Of a DNA stretch of 64,000 bases, positions 1 through 13,466 are shown piece after piece. The notes beneath the pieces are model-generated. The model was not told the origin of the DNA. It did no database searches and saw only the letters and a program-made list of their open reading frames with translations. Each line of letters begins with the position of its first letter. Position 1 is the first letter of the stretch. The DNA is from Sindora glabra (Eukaryota; Streptophyta; Magnoliopsida; Fabales; Fabaceae): the NCBI GenBank assembly GCA_020226215.1, contig CM035234.1, positions 72,309,135 to 72,373,134 of the forward strand, in the 5' to 3' direction. A program made the translations under genes and the position numbers.

Positions 1-1009
1 ATATCAAACTCAAACACATCATTTTACACTTAAACTAACATTTAAATATATGAAATTTACAAGATTACATGAAAATGTGAAAGCTTAAGATACTTGCTTT
101 GTATATAACTATCATTTAAAGGTATTCCAAATATCTTATTAGGAAATGTAAAAAGTTTATATGTTAATTTTTAACTTAACTGACCTCTAATGATATAATA
201 ATCACTAACTTACTTAGAAAATGGTGATATATATAAGATGTTAATTTTATATTAATAATCAATGCCTAAAGTTATAAGAGCGATCTCATCTTTTAAAATT
301 TGAAAAAACTTTAGATATCGATTTTAAAATTTAGAGGTAATTTTTTTCAAAAAAAAATCATCATCTTTTCTTTCTACTTTATTTTTACATTAGTTTCTAA
401 AATAGTTAATGTTTAAAGTAATGAGAATAGGGACTTTTTTTCTCCTTAAATAAAAAATATTATTTTGTTTTTCTTACTATTATACTCATTTTCCTTCATA
501 TTTATTTCCTGGATTAATTTTCATCTCCATCTAGCCCTTATTATAGAACCTTAGATCTCATTTTATCTTCCACTATATATTAATAAGTTATTGATACTTT
601 TTTAACTAATATCAAATATGAAGTAAATGCCTTATTTTAGGTCACTGATTTAAAATATAAGAATTGCATTTCTTACTTTTATTTGTTAGATATGCACCTT
701 TTAGATTTCTTAAATTTTTATGCTAGTTTTTTTAAAGTTTTTTATTTATATTTTATTTATATTATGTGTTTGATAAATTATAATAAAATTTCAAGTTGAT
801 TAAATAATAATAATAAAATATGACAAAAATGGAAAAAAGTTCATAAAAATAATTGTTTTTTATGATTTAAGGAGGGCAAAACCTTTTGATGCTTTGTAGA
901 TAAATAGATTTTGAAAATTATATGAAATTAAAAACATTCACCTTAAACGAGCAATTGAAAGTGAAATTATGAAATTTTAAAGTTTTTAATCTAAAATATA
1001 TATTTTTGG
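1..1009. other. AT-rich noncoding sequence
   Basis: No coding signal, RNA gene or transposon end is recognisable. The sequence is dominated by A/T runs and has frequent stops in all frames. Confidence 0.5.
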
Positions 1010-1390
1010 TGAAATGCTAAATTTATTCAATTTTTATTATAAATATTCTAGTGGGGAAAGCCAAAAAGTAATGTTAAAAAAATATGCAAACATTTTATAT
1101 TGATTTTTTTTACTAAAAACTAACATGAAATATAAAAATAAAATATTTTTAAAAGAAAAGACAACAATCTTTAAAAAAAAACCAATGTGATTTGTAAAAA
1201 ATTGACATGAAATGTAAAGAAAAGACATTAGTTTTTTTTTTAGTAAAAAGATGATGTGATAACCTTTTTTTATATCAATTATATAACCGATATCAAAACT
1301 AATATATAACAATGCCTGATTAAGCATTGGTTGAAAATTAATATGTAATCTATTAAACATTTAATATCTCTTTGTAATTTTATAATAGTG
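1010..1390 (-). repeat. CACTA-type terminal/subterminal repeat, copy A
   Basis: This segment is the reverse complement of 52192-52545 and aligns over most of its length. Read on the minus strand from 1390 it starts CACTATTATAAAATTAC, close to CACTATTGTAGAATTAT in copy B and CACTACTACAGAATTGT at 57351. Inside are short inverted motifs such as ATCGGTTATATAATTGATAT near 1275-1295, the kind of subterminal repeat found at CACTA transposon ends. No transposase is visible here, so it is probably a terminal fragment or a deletion derivative. An open frame on the minus strand at 1037-1360 is low-complexity and not a gene. Confidence 0.45.
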
Positions 1391-4084
1391 GTAATTTCAT
1401 ATAATCCTACAAAAATATTTTGAGTTTATATTACTTTATTCAAAAAATTTGTTTTTTTAGCCAAAATTTGTGCACATAAAAATTTGTCTTTGAAAAATAA
1501 AATAGAGATCAATTTTTTTCTCATTTTATTAATCAATATAAATTTTTTCACAATCATCAAATTAATAAAAGTCATCTATAAAACTATTACATAATATCAA
1601 CAATTACGCATAATAGAAAGTAACTAATATTAGAAAGCTCATTACCCCAGCCCAAAGATTATGTTTCTTGATGAATTGTAATAGAAATTTTTTTATGTAT
1701 TATATTATATATATAATATAATAATAAAAATATATTTTTTTTATTATTAAGATGATTTAGATTCACAAGTAAATTGAGTTGAATAACATGAAATTCAAAT
1801 TTAGTTCATTTAAAATTCAACTTAAATCAAATTTTTTTGAATCGATCTCAAATTACTTATAAGAAGTTTAATTTATTTGCATCTCTAATCGTTAATTATT
1901 TTCCATCATTATATTTTACTATTAATCATCTCACTCTACTATTGATGTTAATTATCAATTACTATTATTTATTATCATTAATTATCGATAAATCAATTTT
2001 TTAGTGTTACTTGATTAACATGTTGAAAACTCAATTATTAATAGAAATTTTACCTTTTGTAATTTTATGATATTTTAAAGATATATAAGTTGTATAATAT
2101 TTTAGCAATTCTAGAAATCTTAAATAGAATCAAACGTAATAATTTAACATTTTTAAAAATCATATTTCTATTAATTAATTGCTAAAAATGTTAAAATTTT
2201 TAAAAATGCTGATTTCATGAACCAACCGTTTAAACAAAAACAATTTATATCCTCAAAAGCCAATGAAAATGGTCAATTCTTCCATGAGTATTCTTAGGAA
2301 AATGCATGCTTGCGTGGCTGGCAACCCGAGAAATGCCAGTCCAGAGAAATCCTAGTCCAACTCGAGGAGGTACACCTGTAAGGCTGTATTATGATCTTGC
2401 CAGTTTTATTAAGACAAAAAAGTGGCGAAGGAAAAAAAAAAGAAAAAAAGAAAAACTAGTGAAAACTTGCGTTCGAAAAAGCCTTCAAAAGTTGATATTT
2501 ACTTTTTATAACAGAAAGTTACCAGATCGCTATATGTGCATATATAAAATTTTAATATCAAATTCAGGATAAATGAAGCCAAAAAAAATAAAAATCCAAA
2601 GAACATTTTATATGATTTGAATCAAAGATTTTTTTTTTAAAATTCAAAAGTTGATATTAATATACCGATAATGCGACTAATTCAAAATCTTACATTTTAA
2701 GTGTTTAGACTTTTATTTAAATGATACTCATGAAATTCTCTTCCCATTATTACTGCATCGGTACTAAAAATAATACAATATTATTATGGAAAATTCATTG
2801 ATAACGTGTATCCTTTCTCTTTTCTGATAAAAAAGGATAAGCATGAAAAGTACAATATTTTTAATATATGACTGTCCAATAAAATTAATATATAAGTAAC
2901 AAAATTGACAATTAAAAATTAATTTTTTTCATTAGGTATGAGAATACGAAAGGTTCATAGTTAAACTCAATTTTTTGAGATAATGTAAAATGAAAATATG
3001 AAATAAGATGTAAAAGTAATTTGAGTATTTTTTGTCCCAATTAATAGGAAGCAAATTGTCAATTTTATCATTTATATATTAATTTTATAAAATTTACATT
3101 CGTTGAAAATTATATTTTTGAATTATTACGGTATCAAAATTTATGCTAATCTCTTCTTAACAAGCAGAAGAATAAAGACACGTATCATAATTTATGACGG
3201 AGAACATAATTATTTTTCTTTAATTGAAACACAAATATTCTAACTCACCTTTGAAAGAATAATAGCCATTCCAATGCTATGATTCAAAGGTTGAAGGCGG
3301 GGGCGATGAAATGGACCGTTTACCAAATTAGAAAAAGAAGAATCACAATCGAAAGTTTGTCTTGCGGGCAATTATGTAATTTTATCATGTGTAGGATTGC
3401 ATTTTGGAGACTATCTAATTACGCGGTATCAACTGCGCAATCAATTGATGTGTTTTGAAATAGAGATTTAACTACTTTTTAAAAGTTAAACAAGTCTCCC
3501 ATATGATTCACAATCTCACATGATTCCAACTCTTTTTTAAAGTCACTTTAAACAATAAGACATGCATTTTTATAGTTTTTGAGCTAAAAAATGAATTTTA
3601 ACCACTTATGTACATATTACAATTTCATAGTTTTTTAGAATAAATTACCATCTCCTCAAAAGTTAGAAGTAAATGCATTCATATCTTCTCGACTTTAAAA
3701 CAATATCATAAATATTTCTTAGAAGATATTATTTTTTTACGCTCCCCTCCTTTAAAGCTAACTTGCTGTCAGTCAACTAAACGGAAGTGAGGTTGGGCTA
3801 TGTTTTAATATTTTATTTTAAAGTATAAAGACCTTAATATTATAATGAATAATGAATTTTGTGATATAATGTTAAATTATTATCTTGATTTTGGTGTTTT
3901 ATTCTATCTTAATTAATTAAAGTAAAAAATTGAAATATTTTAATATTTTGATGCAAAAAGTTTTCAATTATAATTAAAAAATTTTATTATGCATTTATTG
4001 GTTTGTTTTAATAACTTAAATATTTTAAATTGAAGTAAAAAAGGGATAAATTATAGAATAAAAATATGGCATTGTATTAATTAA
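1391..4084. other. Noncoding AT-rich interval
   Basis: Nothing here is recognised as a gene. At 1885-2010 there is a low-complexity stretch built from ATTAT/ATCA-like words. At about 2290-2410 base composition is briefly less AT-rich and an 88-codon open frame exists, but it is lysine-rich, matches no family I know and has no supporting context. At 3240-3480 there is another less AT-rich patch without a coding pattern. Confidence 0.45.
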
Positions 4085-4204
4085 TTCTAATTTCAATTTG
4101 AATTAAAATATAATTTTCTTATATAATCACCTAAAAAAAGCATTGTATTAACACTAATTTTAATTACAATATTATTTTATTACATAAATTCTTAAAAATC
4201 TAAT
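4085..4204 (+). repeat. Direct repeat flanking the CACTA element, left copy
   Basis: This sequence recurs in the same orientation at about 13655-13767, just beyond the other side of the CACTA element. Shared blocks include AAAATATAATTTTCTT and the stretch around AGCATTGTATTAA / AGCATTGCATTAA. The two copies are diverged. They predate or are independent of the insertion, which has its own TAT duplication. Confidence 0.45.
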
Positions 4205-4439
4205 ATTACACTAATTCTATATTGGACAAAATGTCAAGTAAAGTTTATTAAGTACTCACAATAAAATTCCTCCATCAAATCACAACATATGGCATGTATG
4301 TTAATATCCTAATTGTTGATTTAGTTTATGCATGATAAAAAGGGGCAATTAAACAAATAGTTAGAATTCCCATAGTGATACATTCTTGAAGAGTTGTATC
4401 ATTACAAGAAAAAGGAGTAACAATGATGACATTCAATGA

Positions 4440-4950
4440 TAAAAATTTGATCGTTGCTAAAAGTATCACCGACGACACAGTTATCAGTGATGCCTAAAAT
4501 GACATTTGGAGGGATTCCAAAAAAATGGTGGGAAAATAAAATTTTTAGTGATGACAATTGTTGTTGCTAAAAAGCTAAAAAAAAATTGGGAGGGAAGATA
4601 AACTCTTTAGTGACGACATTTGTTGTCATTGAAAGTTAAGGAAAATTCACTGGGAAATTGGACGAAACTTTAGCAATGACATGAGTCGTCGCCAAAAGGT
4701 AAGACCTTTTACCGATGACAGATGTTGTTATTGAAGGTCTGTCTGGGAAATTGGACCAGACCTTTAGCGATGATAATTGTCATCAGTAAAAGGTCTTCCT
4801 TTCAATGACAACGACAAGTATTGTTGTTAAAGCTCTGCTTTAATTTCCCAGACAAACCTTTAATGATGATAGAATCGTCATTGAAGGATTAGATGTTTTA
4901 TTGACGATTCTTCAACGATGATTGAAAATTTTGTCATCACTGAAGAGTTT
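4440..4950 (+). repeat. CACTA 5' subterminal repeat region
   Basis: About ten imperfect copies in both orientations of a motif resembling TTAGTGACGACATTTGTTGTC followed by a short A/G-rich spacer. In characterised CACTA elements such repeats bind the tnpA-type protein. Function here is inferred from family knowledge only. Confidence 0.7.
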
Positions 4951-5029
4951 GTCTATATATATGCTATCAGTACCTTTTAAATCTTATTTTGTGCGATTAC
5001 AATGAAGAAGCAGTGAACCTGAGGTAAGT
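4950..5029 (+). promoter_or_regulatory. Putative CACTA element promoter and first splice donor
   Basis: A TATA-like run (TATATATAT, 4954-4962) lies just inside the subterminal repeats. A short leader follows, with a consensus donor GTAAGT at 5024-5029. This layout, promoter next to the subterminal repeats and a short first exon, is usual for CACTA elements. The first intron would then be long. Inference from position and motifs only. Confidence 0.4.
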
Positions 5030-6990
5030 TTATCTTATAAATTTTTTTATAATTTAGTATATTTATAATATATATATATATATATATATTTATGTGTGTT
5101 AATTTTTTATATTTGTAATTTTATTTTGTTAGTTATTATTATTATTCATCATTATATGTGGTGAGTATTTAAAGTATATTTGATCAATAGATTTTTGCTA
5201 TTGAGGTATGTGAATTAAATTTTATAATATTTTTATTATAATATGTAAACTATAAGATGAATAGTTTACAATGAATTAATGGAGTTAATAGTATATTTAC
5301 TTTGATGTGAAACTCCATCTTATTCAGTTTTATATGTTGTAAATATTAAATTTGTTTATATAAATTTGTCTTAGCATAAAATTTATAAATATAAATTTTA
5401 TTGTTATTATGTATCCCTTAAATTATAACTTTGTATTATACGATATATGTGAAGATTATTTAGTTAAATTAATATAAGATAAAGTTGTTATGATATTTTA
5501 TCCACAAAATCTAAAATTTATGATATAATTTAGGAGATTTCAAAATTATTAATTTTGTTGAAATAATGTAACATAGAAAATTAGAATAATTATGTAAACA
5601 TAGTTTAGAAAATACATAATTAAAATAATATAATCTCTTTCTTAATTAAAATTAAAATCAAAACTTAACAATTAAAATTATATTATTTACACCACACAAT
5701 AAGAAAAAGTCCATTAAACTTGAGCCCACATGAAAATCATCCCCCTTTTGGATGAAATAAATTTATTATTTATTCTTAAAAATAATAAAATTTATAATTG
5801 ACCTATTTTCAAAATCTATTTGTCAATTTTTTTTTAAAACTTGATCCTAAATACAATCAAAATAAATAATATTTAATTATTTTTTGAATTAAATTTTATT
5901 ATTTTTAATATTAATTTTGTAATTCAGTAAATTATTTTTTATTTACAATTTCAACCATCCTCTAATCTTATTTTTTTATTAAAAATTATTTTTTCAAAAT
6001 AAGGAAATAATTTCTAAAAATAATGAAACAATTTTTAATTATTTTAGAAAATATATGTTATGTACATAATTCTAGTAGCTAAAATTACATTAATGAATAA
6101 CTTATGAAATTAACATTAAATGTAAGGTAAAATATTTTTTAAGCCCAATCTACTAATGGTATAATCTTCTAGATATTAATTTGGTGTTATTTACTCTAAA
6201 GCTTCTTAAAATTTGCCAAATTTTTTTTGAAAAAATAGAATTATAAAATATTGAAATGATGAAAAATTATTTTATTTATTTAGTGTTAAATATAAAAATA
6301 TTTAAAAATAATGGTTACCTTTTTGTGAGTAAAAACTTACTTTCTTTCATTGTTATAATGATAAATATTATTATTTAATTATAATAATATGTGACATATT
6401 ATGCTTCTATAAAAATATATATAATATTTCTTATAAAAATACTTTTTGACAAAATAATTAAAACGATCATATAATAATAGAAATTTAAAAATTTTGAACG
6501 TCTAAAAATTTGTAAGTACTCATAAAATGCACATCTCACTAAAAGAGTTGAATTGTGCATCTTATGAATATAGTAGAGTAGGTTACATATTTTAATTCTC
6601 AATTGCAAACTGTGAAATATAACAATTGTTGTGGATATTTAAATAATTCAACAATCCAAGCAATAAGATCTTTAAATAACAATACTCATAAAATGTCATA
6701 TTTTTATTTTTAGTTATTGTAAATATACTTTTACAATAATTTTTAATAGAACTGCATTTGCATTTGCATTTGCATTGTAAGCTTAGGCCCATTCAAGGGC
6801 TAGTTAATCTTTATACATAAATTAACCTTTGAATTATATTGAAAAGTTAGACAGTTTAAGATATATTTTGTAGTTATTATTAATAATTTATCTGACTCTT
6901 ATTTGATATTGTAAAAATATCTTAACATCCTAACTGTTCTCCAGGTATAAACTATACAAACGTATAATTTATACACTTAGAGAACTATAG
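5030..6990 (+). other. AT-rich interior of the CACTA element before the transposase
   Basis: No coding similarity is visible between the putative first donor and the transposase remnant. It holds a short (TA)n run at 5071-5091 and open frames on the minus strand (6399-6792) that are low-complexity. A GCATTT-type hexamer is repeated four times near 6752-6775. Probably intron or spacer of the element. Confidence 0.45.
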
Positions 6991-6999
6991 GGAGATGCT

Positions 7000-9900
7000 G
7001 CCGAAATTTCTACATGAAAGAAGTGATGAGCATGGATAAATTGAAAAAATTATAACTACAAAAATATCTCGAATGGGATAGGACCCTACCTTTCAGAGTT
7101 GAAGTGATACGGGATATTTAAGGTACATTTTAAATATTAATCATAACACTTTATTCCACCTGAAGCTATTTTCTTCCTATTTAGTGATACAATATCTATA
7201 GATAAAAGTTAGATACATCTACCAAATTGCTTGTCGGATGACTATTGGAATGGTGCGGTGACATTTGTTCAAAGAGCTAAAAACTTTATTGATGAAATGG
7301 GTTTGGTGAGAAGCTCATGCAAAAAGTGTGTGAATTTATTATTCCAAATACTAGCAACGTTGGAGGCACATATTATAGATAATGGATTTCATTCATTATA
7401 CATAAATTAGATACACTATGGTGAAATAGATGTTTTGACCTTTAGAAGGACAAGGGGGCATCTCTCAACAATAGAGATGAGATTGTGGATATTATACATG
7501 ATTTCATCAGCCCTCATATACCTGAAGGAATAGTTCGCAATGAAGTGGAAGGGAATGATAATGCATCTAACGAAGACATTGGATCAAATTATAGTAGTTA
7601 TGATAACATGTTCAAGCAAGTAGAAACAAAATTGTATTTGGAATGCACATTATTTTCAGCCTTGAACTTCCTGATAAAACTCATGCACTTGAAGGTTCTA
7701 CATAAGTGGACAAATAAGTTATTTGATGCTCTTTTAAAGTTATTGAAAGAGGCACTTTTGAACGACAACAAATTGCCTGAATCACATTACAGTGCAAGGA
7801 AATGGCTTAACAAGTTAGGGTTGGGGTATGAATCAATCCATGTGTGCAAACATGATTGTACACTTTTCTAAAAAAAACATGCTTTAAAGGATAATTATGT
7901 AATTTGTGGGGAGAGCCGATAGGTAGATAAAAATACGAAAGTAAAAACGGTGCCTAAAAAAGTGATTCGATATTTTCCATTAACTCCTTTGCTAAAGCAA
8001 TTGTATGGGCTGAGGCATACTATAAAGAATATGATATGGCATCACACTAGAAAGTTAATAGAGAAAGGGGTAATGCAACATCCTGTTGATGGAAAAGCCT
8101 AGCTGAAATTCGATAAAAGGTATCCTAATTTCTCTGCTGACCCATAAAATGTTAGGTTAGGTTTAAATGCAAATGAATTTAATCCTTTTGGTAATAAAAA
8201 CCTATTCTATAGCATGTGGCCGGTGGTAATGACTACTTATAACTTGCCATCATAGATATCCATAAATCAGTATTTTTTCATGTTAACCCTATCAATCTTA
8301 GGGTCACAATTGTCGGACAAGGATATCGATGTCTTCTTACAACTGGTCATAGAAGAGTTGAGGTATCTTTGAAAGAGAGAAGTTGAAACTCGGCATACAA
8401 ATACAAATACGATATTTAACATGCAGGCAACTTTGCTATGGGCTGTAAATGATTTTCCTGCTCGAAACAATTTCTCTAGGTGGAGTGGATAAGGATATAA
8501 AGCATATCCTACGTGTAATCTGGATACACCATCAATTCGAGTTAGGAAAAAAATAGCTTATGTTGGTCATCGTCATTGGCTTTCAAGAAGTCATACATAG
8601 AGAAGCAGGAAAGAATTCAATGAGAGGTTAGAGAGGAAAGCCTTTCCTCATCCTCTTACCAATAACATTATTATGAATCAATTGGGTAAGGTGGCACAAA
8701 GACTTCCTGGAAAATATGCTTAATTTTTGTATTGGCTGACAATGAACTTGAGACATAACATTGATATGATACATGTTAAGAAAAATGTATGTGACAGTAT
8801 TTTGGATACATTATTAGATATTGAGCATAAAATAAAAGATACGGACAATACAAGATGAGATTTGACAAATATGAAGAGAAGGTCAAACTTACATCTATAT
8901 GAAGAGAATGGTCAATTTTTTAAACCACATGCTGCATATATGCTTAACTAGGAAGAATAAAGACAATTTTGCCAGTATATAAAGAATGTAAAATTTTCTG
9001 ATGGGTTTGTTGGGTGTCTTAGGAAGAATGTTACTGATCATGATATGAAGTTGAAGAGGTTGAAATTACATGACTGTCATGTTATTATGTAAAGATTGTT
9101 AAGACTAGGAATTCGAGTATTTTTACTGAAGGAATTATCATATCCAATTATTAAGTTGTGCAACTTCTTCAATCAAATATATGCTAGAACTCTTAATAGG
9201 AGGGATATTTTACAAGTCAAGCAAGACATTATCATTATTTTATGCAAGTTTGAGAGGATATATCCTTTAGCATTCTTCAACATAATGATTCACTTGATGA
9301 TGCATTTGCTAGATGAAGCATTGCAAGGCAGGCCTATTCATTTTTTATGGATGTACTCATATGAGAGGTATATAAAAAAATTGAATGATTATATTCAAAA
9401 TTGTGCTCGACTGGAGGATTCAATTGTAGAAACCTATATTGTTAATGAGGCATTAACATTTTTTTCTATATACTTGGAAAGAGTGAAAACTAGATTTAAT
9501 TAGCTTAATTGAAACCAAGATATAGCACCCAGTTAAATAAGAAAGGCATTGTCGATGTTTCGATTCCAATGTCGATCAGTGGGGAAGAAAATTATTTCTC
9601 ACTTTGATAGAAAAGATCGAGATGTTGTAGTATAATACATCTTAAATAATTGTACTGAGATCGAAAAGTATCTCCAGTAAGTTTCTATAATCATTTGTAC
9701 TTTTCTCCTAACTATTTATAACGGACTAAAATATATATATTCTATAGTGAGTACCGATGAGAACTCGAACAAAGCGATGCTGAAAATACTAACAACTTAT
9801 AGAAAACCAAATTTATAGAAAACTAAATTCCCCACGTGGTTTTACTCTAAGGTAAATGTTTGTTCTTCTCAAATGCATTATACTAATCATATAAATATTG

Positions 9901-10740
9901 TTCATTACTTGTATTAATCTTTCAATTTAATTCTTAGAAAAAAATGCTATTTTTATAGATGTACTATTTACATAGGAATGGTTCTTTGGAGGCCACCGAA
10001 GAGCTACTATCATTAGCCCCCAGTCTTAGTTTTACTATCTTAATATACTCTGTATGTATTGTAAATAGAATGCGCTTTGTAGTTGAAACTTAGGATACGA
10101 AGCATAGAACATAAAATAGTGGCATTTTTATTCTGGGTATTGATAGTAACATGTTTTATGGTGTATTGAAAGGCATCATAAAGTTGAATTATTTAAATAA
10201 GTGCAGTGTGATTTTATTTAAATGTAAGTGGTATGACACTGATTCTATAAAGAAAAAACTTTACATTGATAAGAATATCACAAGCATCTCCATTAATGGG
10301 TAATGATACAAAGATGACCCTTACATACTTGCTACCTAAGTAGAACAAGTCTTTTACACTGAGGATCTTCTTAATAGGCCAAATTGGAGGCTCATCTATA
10401 ATATGATGCATCACGACACATGGGATTTACCTAGTGATGGAGATAATGCATAGGATTTGCTATTTTTTCAAGAAAGTAACTCCTCCAATTTTAACCTCAC
10501 AATTAATCTTGAAGATTTCTATTTAGTAGATCTAAGTAATTAAAGAAATAGTCCTTTAATTGTTCTACTTTGCAAGAATATTGGATCTGACATTTACGAA
10601 GAAGATGCCTTCATCAATGATGAAGGCAGTTTTGAAGACAAAATGATTAAGGATTATATGGAAGAGGGGCCTTTACAATCTGATAATGACGTAGAAATCG
10701 ATGAGGATAAGTCTGTTAGGTTCACTTACACTAATTAAAA
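7000..10740 (+). pseudogene. tnpD-like CACTA transposase (Tnp2 family), degenerate
   Basis: The expected domain order of a plant Tnp2-type transposase can be followed across frames despite many stops. A transposase-associated domain remnant is near 7225-7420 (RAKNFIDEMG... SCKKCVN). The Tnp2 core runs 7600-9090, with recognisable pieces such as NVRLGLNANEFNPFGNK (about 8150), WPVVMTTYNLP (8218), DKDIDVFLQLVIEEL (8320) and MIHVKKNVCDSILDTLLDIE (8765-8825). A DUF4218 domain lies at 9096-9503, including LARTLNRR-like and WMYSYERY segments and still open for 135 codons. A DUF4216 domain is at about 10080-10430 (FKCKWYDTDS, VEQVFYTEDL). An acidic tail ends near 10740. Known family members cut and paste the element by DDE chemistry. 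Stops in every domain make this copy inactive. Confidence 0.88.
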
Positions 10741-11069
10741 CTAGGGAAACAACAATTTTTTTACATTACGACTCATAATTGTATAAGTATAATTGTCTAA
10801 ACAATCTATATGATTGCAATAAGTTATATCTTTTAATCGTTCAATTTGACTATGGATTTTTTTTAACTACTTGTATAATGTGTATTATCCTAGTCATGGT
10901 AGATGTCGAGGCATGACACCACAAAGGTGATGCTGGAAGGAACCCTCCGTAGTAACCTACCTATATTCCATCGTAGTGCGAGGGATTAGGTATCTTTTCT
11001 TATTGTGCATACTTGAGATTAATTAAATATGAATTTATGGTATTGATATTTTCTGTTATCTATTGAAGT

Positions 11070-12726
11070 GGCAATTGTAAGAAAGAGGGGTTCGAATAAG
11101 TCCCTTAGGCTGCACGAGAAGATAGGGAGAGGTGGGGGGAGATCGGTGCCTGTGCAGTTCGATATGACTGGTACATGGCATGTGGTCAGTGAGAATGCTA
11201 GTCATATCCCTCGTGATATTGGCATCATGATTTGAGCCTACGTGCCACCTTATTATAAGTTATAGCGGGTTGTACCTCAGTAGATCTGAGATAGAGTTGT
11301 GTAAGAGGCTTGCGTAAGTATCTATCTCCTCCATTTGATGACTTAGTTATGTTCAAGATTGAAATTTTTAAATATAATACCCACAAATTTGTTAAATGTA
11401 TTCTAATGCAGTCCCATTTCGAGTTCTAGGGCATCTCTAAGGGTGACCGAGATAGAGCGCTCTCCGGTTTGATACGGACTACTACAAACTTGTATAGAGA
11501 TTGGAAGTATAGGTTAAACAAGCACTTTTTGGAGCATGGGTGCAATCAGGAGCAGGACTATGATTTGGACTATGCTAAACGCTGTGTGCTGTGATCTGTC
11601 TCACCGTAAACATAGCAGAGGTGCGTAAACTTTTTTTTAACAATGATGAGTATAGGGTAAGTATGATATTTTATAAAATTAAGTTATTATTTCATATATC
11701 TAAATTGTAAATATAATTATTTTATATTATTTTTTTAATTTATAGGAATTGTTTGGCAAGAATGCAAATAACAGAGCATAGAAGGTGGTAAATGATTGAC
11801 ATGGGTTGAAATCTATTACTGCACATCATTTTCATAAGGTAATTCTGTTCATTATTTAAATGTACATTTTGTTAGTCAGCTTCTTATTCATTATTTAATT
11901 ATTTTCATCCTTTTTTTCTCTAATAAAAAATGAATAGAGAAATAAAGACACTGGTGAGCTGTAGTCGATTCTCAAGAATTTTAGAGATTGACACACGTAT
12001 AGATTAGAGGAGTGGGTACATTCGATCCCTCAAAAGCAATATGTAAGTTAGTTAAATTTTATATTTTAAATAGAATTTTATGAATATATCTTGTAATATT
12101 TATTATTGAATTTTATTTTAATAATTTGAAGCAAGGATGACTGATCTAGTAACTCAGATGCATAGTTTAGTGTATTATTCACTAACTTGCTTGGGACTCC
12201 TGTACAGATAGATAAGGCTACCATCACCAATAAGATGCTTGACACTCGTTGAGAGTACAAGAAAGCTATTAGGTGTGTGCTAGTTGGTCATTCCTATCAT
12301 TTGGCAAGCAATTCTAGCATTGGGAGGAGCTCACAATACATGTCTCAGGTCGGTGAGTTGCAAGAGCAATTACAACAGAGCCGAGATGAGTTTCAGTAGA
12401 GCTAGTGATTGATTCAGGAGCAAAGTAGCAGCATGCTCAACAACAACAACAACTTACTCAGCAGCAGTAGATGCAATAGCAGCTTGGGATTTATCTTATT
12501 GAGATCACCTCCATTCTTAGATAGTAGGGTTTCATCCTATTGTTGCCTTCATTTGTTGCTACATCGCCTAGGCTGAGTAAATTTGCCACTGCACCTGCTG
12601 CCCAGCTACCTGGTCCTTCTCAGGCCATCACCATCATTTTATCGTCCCTGTTGCCAGGATGATGATGATGATAGTGCTGACATAGATGAGGATGCATCGA
12701 TATATTTGCACCTCCCTTCCTCGTAG

Positions 12727-12730
<4 letters not shown>
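11070..12730 (+). pseudogene. tnpA-like second gene of the CACTA element, degenerate
   Basis: Downstream of the transposase, in the usual second-gene position, there are broken exons resembling plant tnpA-like/Transposase_24 proteins. Pieces that read well are a basic N-terminal stretch with GRGGGRSVPVQFDMTGTWH (about 11120-11185), LYRDWKYRLNKHFLEHG (about 11490-11540), ELFGKNANNRA (11750-11780), a block around 11945-12050 (EEWVHSIPQKQY) and a glutamine-rich region coded by CAACAA repeats near 12440-12480. Introns with AT-rich sequence separate them, for example 11640-11745. Numerous stops occur. In better-studied elements this protein binds the subterminal repeats. The match rests on remembered family features and position, so it is less certain than the tnpD call. 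Confidence 0.65.

Positions 12731-12786
<56 letters not shown>
12726..12786. repeat. (TA)n microsatellite
   Basis: About 30 uninterrupted TA dinucleotides near the 3' end of the CACTA coding region. Confidence 0.95.
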
Positions 12787-12789
<3 letters not shown>

Positions 12790-13089
12790 ATTTCTTCATA
12801 TGTATACATTTACATGGAAAATATATATATAATTTATTCATATATATATATTGTTTATATAGTTATTTTATGAGTATTCATTTTTTTATATTGGATCAAA
12901 TTGTTATATATCATTATTAGTATTATTAATGTATTATAGTTATACAATTTACATTAAATTAAAATTAATTTAAAAAAATAAATATAACTCAATTAAATTG
13001 AAATAAAGAATATTTTAGATTATGTTATTAAATATAATATATTATTTGAATTACACTTAATTATAACTTCAATTTCAATTTTAATTTTA

Positions 13090-13455
13090 AAAAAAATTTC
13101 AAAAAACTTTCAATAATGACATTATCGTCCCTGAAAGTTATAGATTTTTAGCAACAACATTTATCATTGTTGAAAAGTATTTTAAATTTTATTTATTTTT
13201 TTAATTCGACCTATAGCGATAACAAATATCCTTGATGAAAATCAAAATTAAAAAATTTTTTAATTTTGAAAATATTTTCTACGATGACTTTATCGTCATT
13301 GAAGGCAGCACTTTTTGTGACAACAAGTTGTCATCGGTGTTGGTGGTTTCACCTATGAACTTGTGCTGATGACTTTTTCACTGATAATTTTTGTATTTAA
13401 CGACGACAGAACTTTTTACACCGGCGATAATTATCATCGCTAAAAGTCTTTTTTG
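13090..13455 (-). repeat. CACTA 3' subterminal repeat region
   Basis: Inverted counterpart of the left subterminal region, with repeated words such as GATGACTTTATCGTC, GACAACAAGTTGTCATCG and GACGACAGAA. It runs into the right terminal inverted repeat. Confidence 0.7.
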
Positions 13456-13466
13456 CTGTAATGTAT

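Larger units (their letters stand above)
4400..13463 (+). mobile_element. CACTA (En/Spm-like) DNA transposon, complete but dead
   Basis: The element is 9064 bp. Its left end is CATTACAAGAAAAAGGA (4400) and the inverted right end reads CATTACAGCAAAAAAGA (from 13463 backwards). The 3-bp sequence TAT directly precedes the left end (4397-4399) and follows the right end (13464-13466), the 3-bp target duplication typical of CACTA elements. Terminal bases are CATTA rather than the usual CACTA at both ends. Subterminal repeats (4440-4950 and 13090-13455) contain many copies of a GACGACA/TTGTTGTC-type word followed by CTAAAA or GAAAG. Two genes lie inside in the usual order: a tnpD-like transposase and a tnpA-like second gene, both full of stops. 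It could not supply its own transposase. Confidence 0.9.

Noticed and set aside
2306..2572. 88-codon open frame in a less AT-rich patch
   Set aside because: Lysine/arginine-rich low-complexity tail, no family resemblance, no neighbouring exon or regulatory signal.
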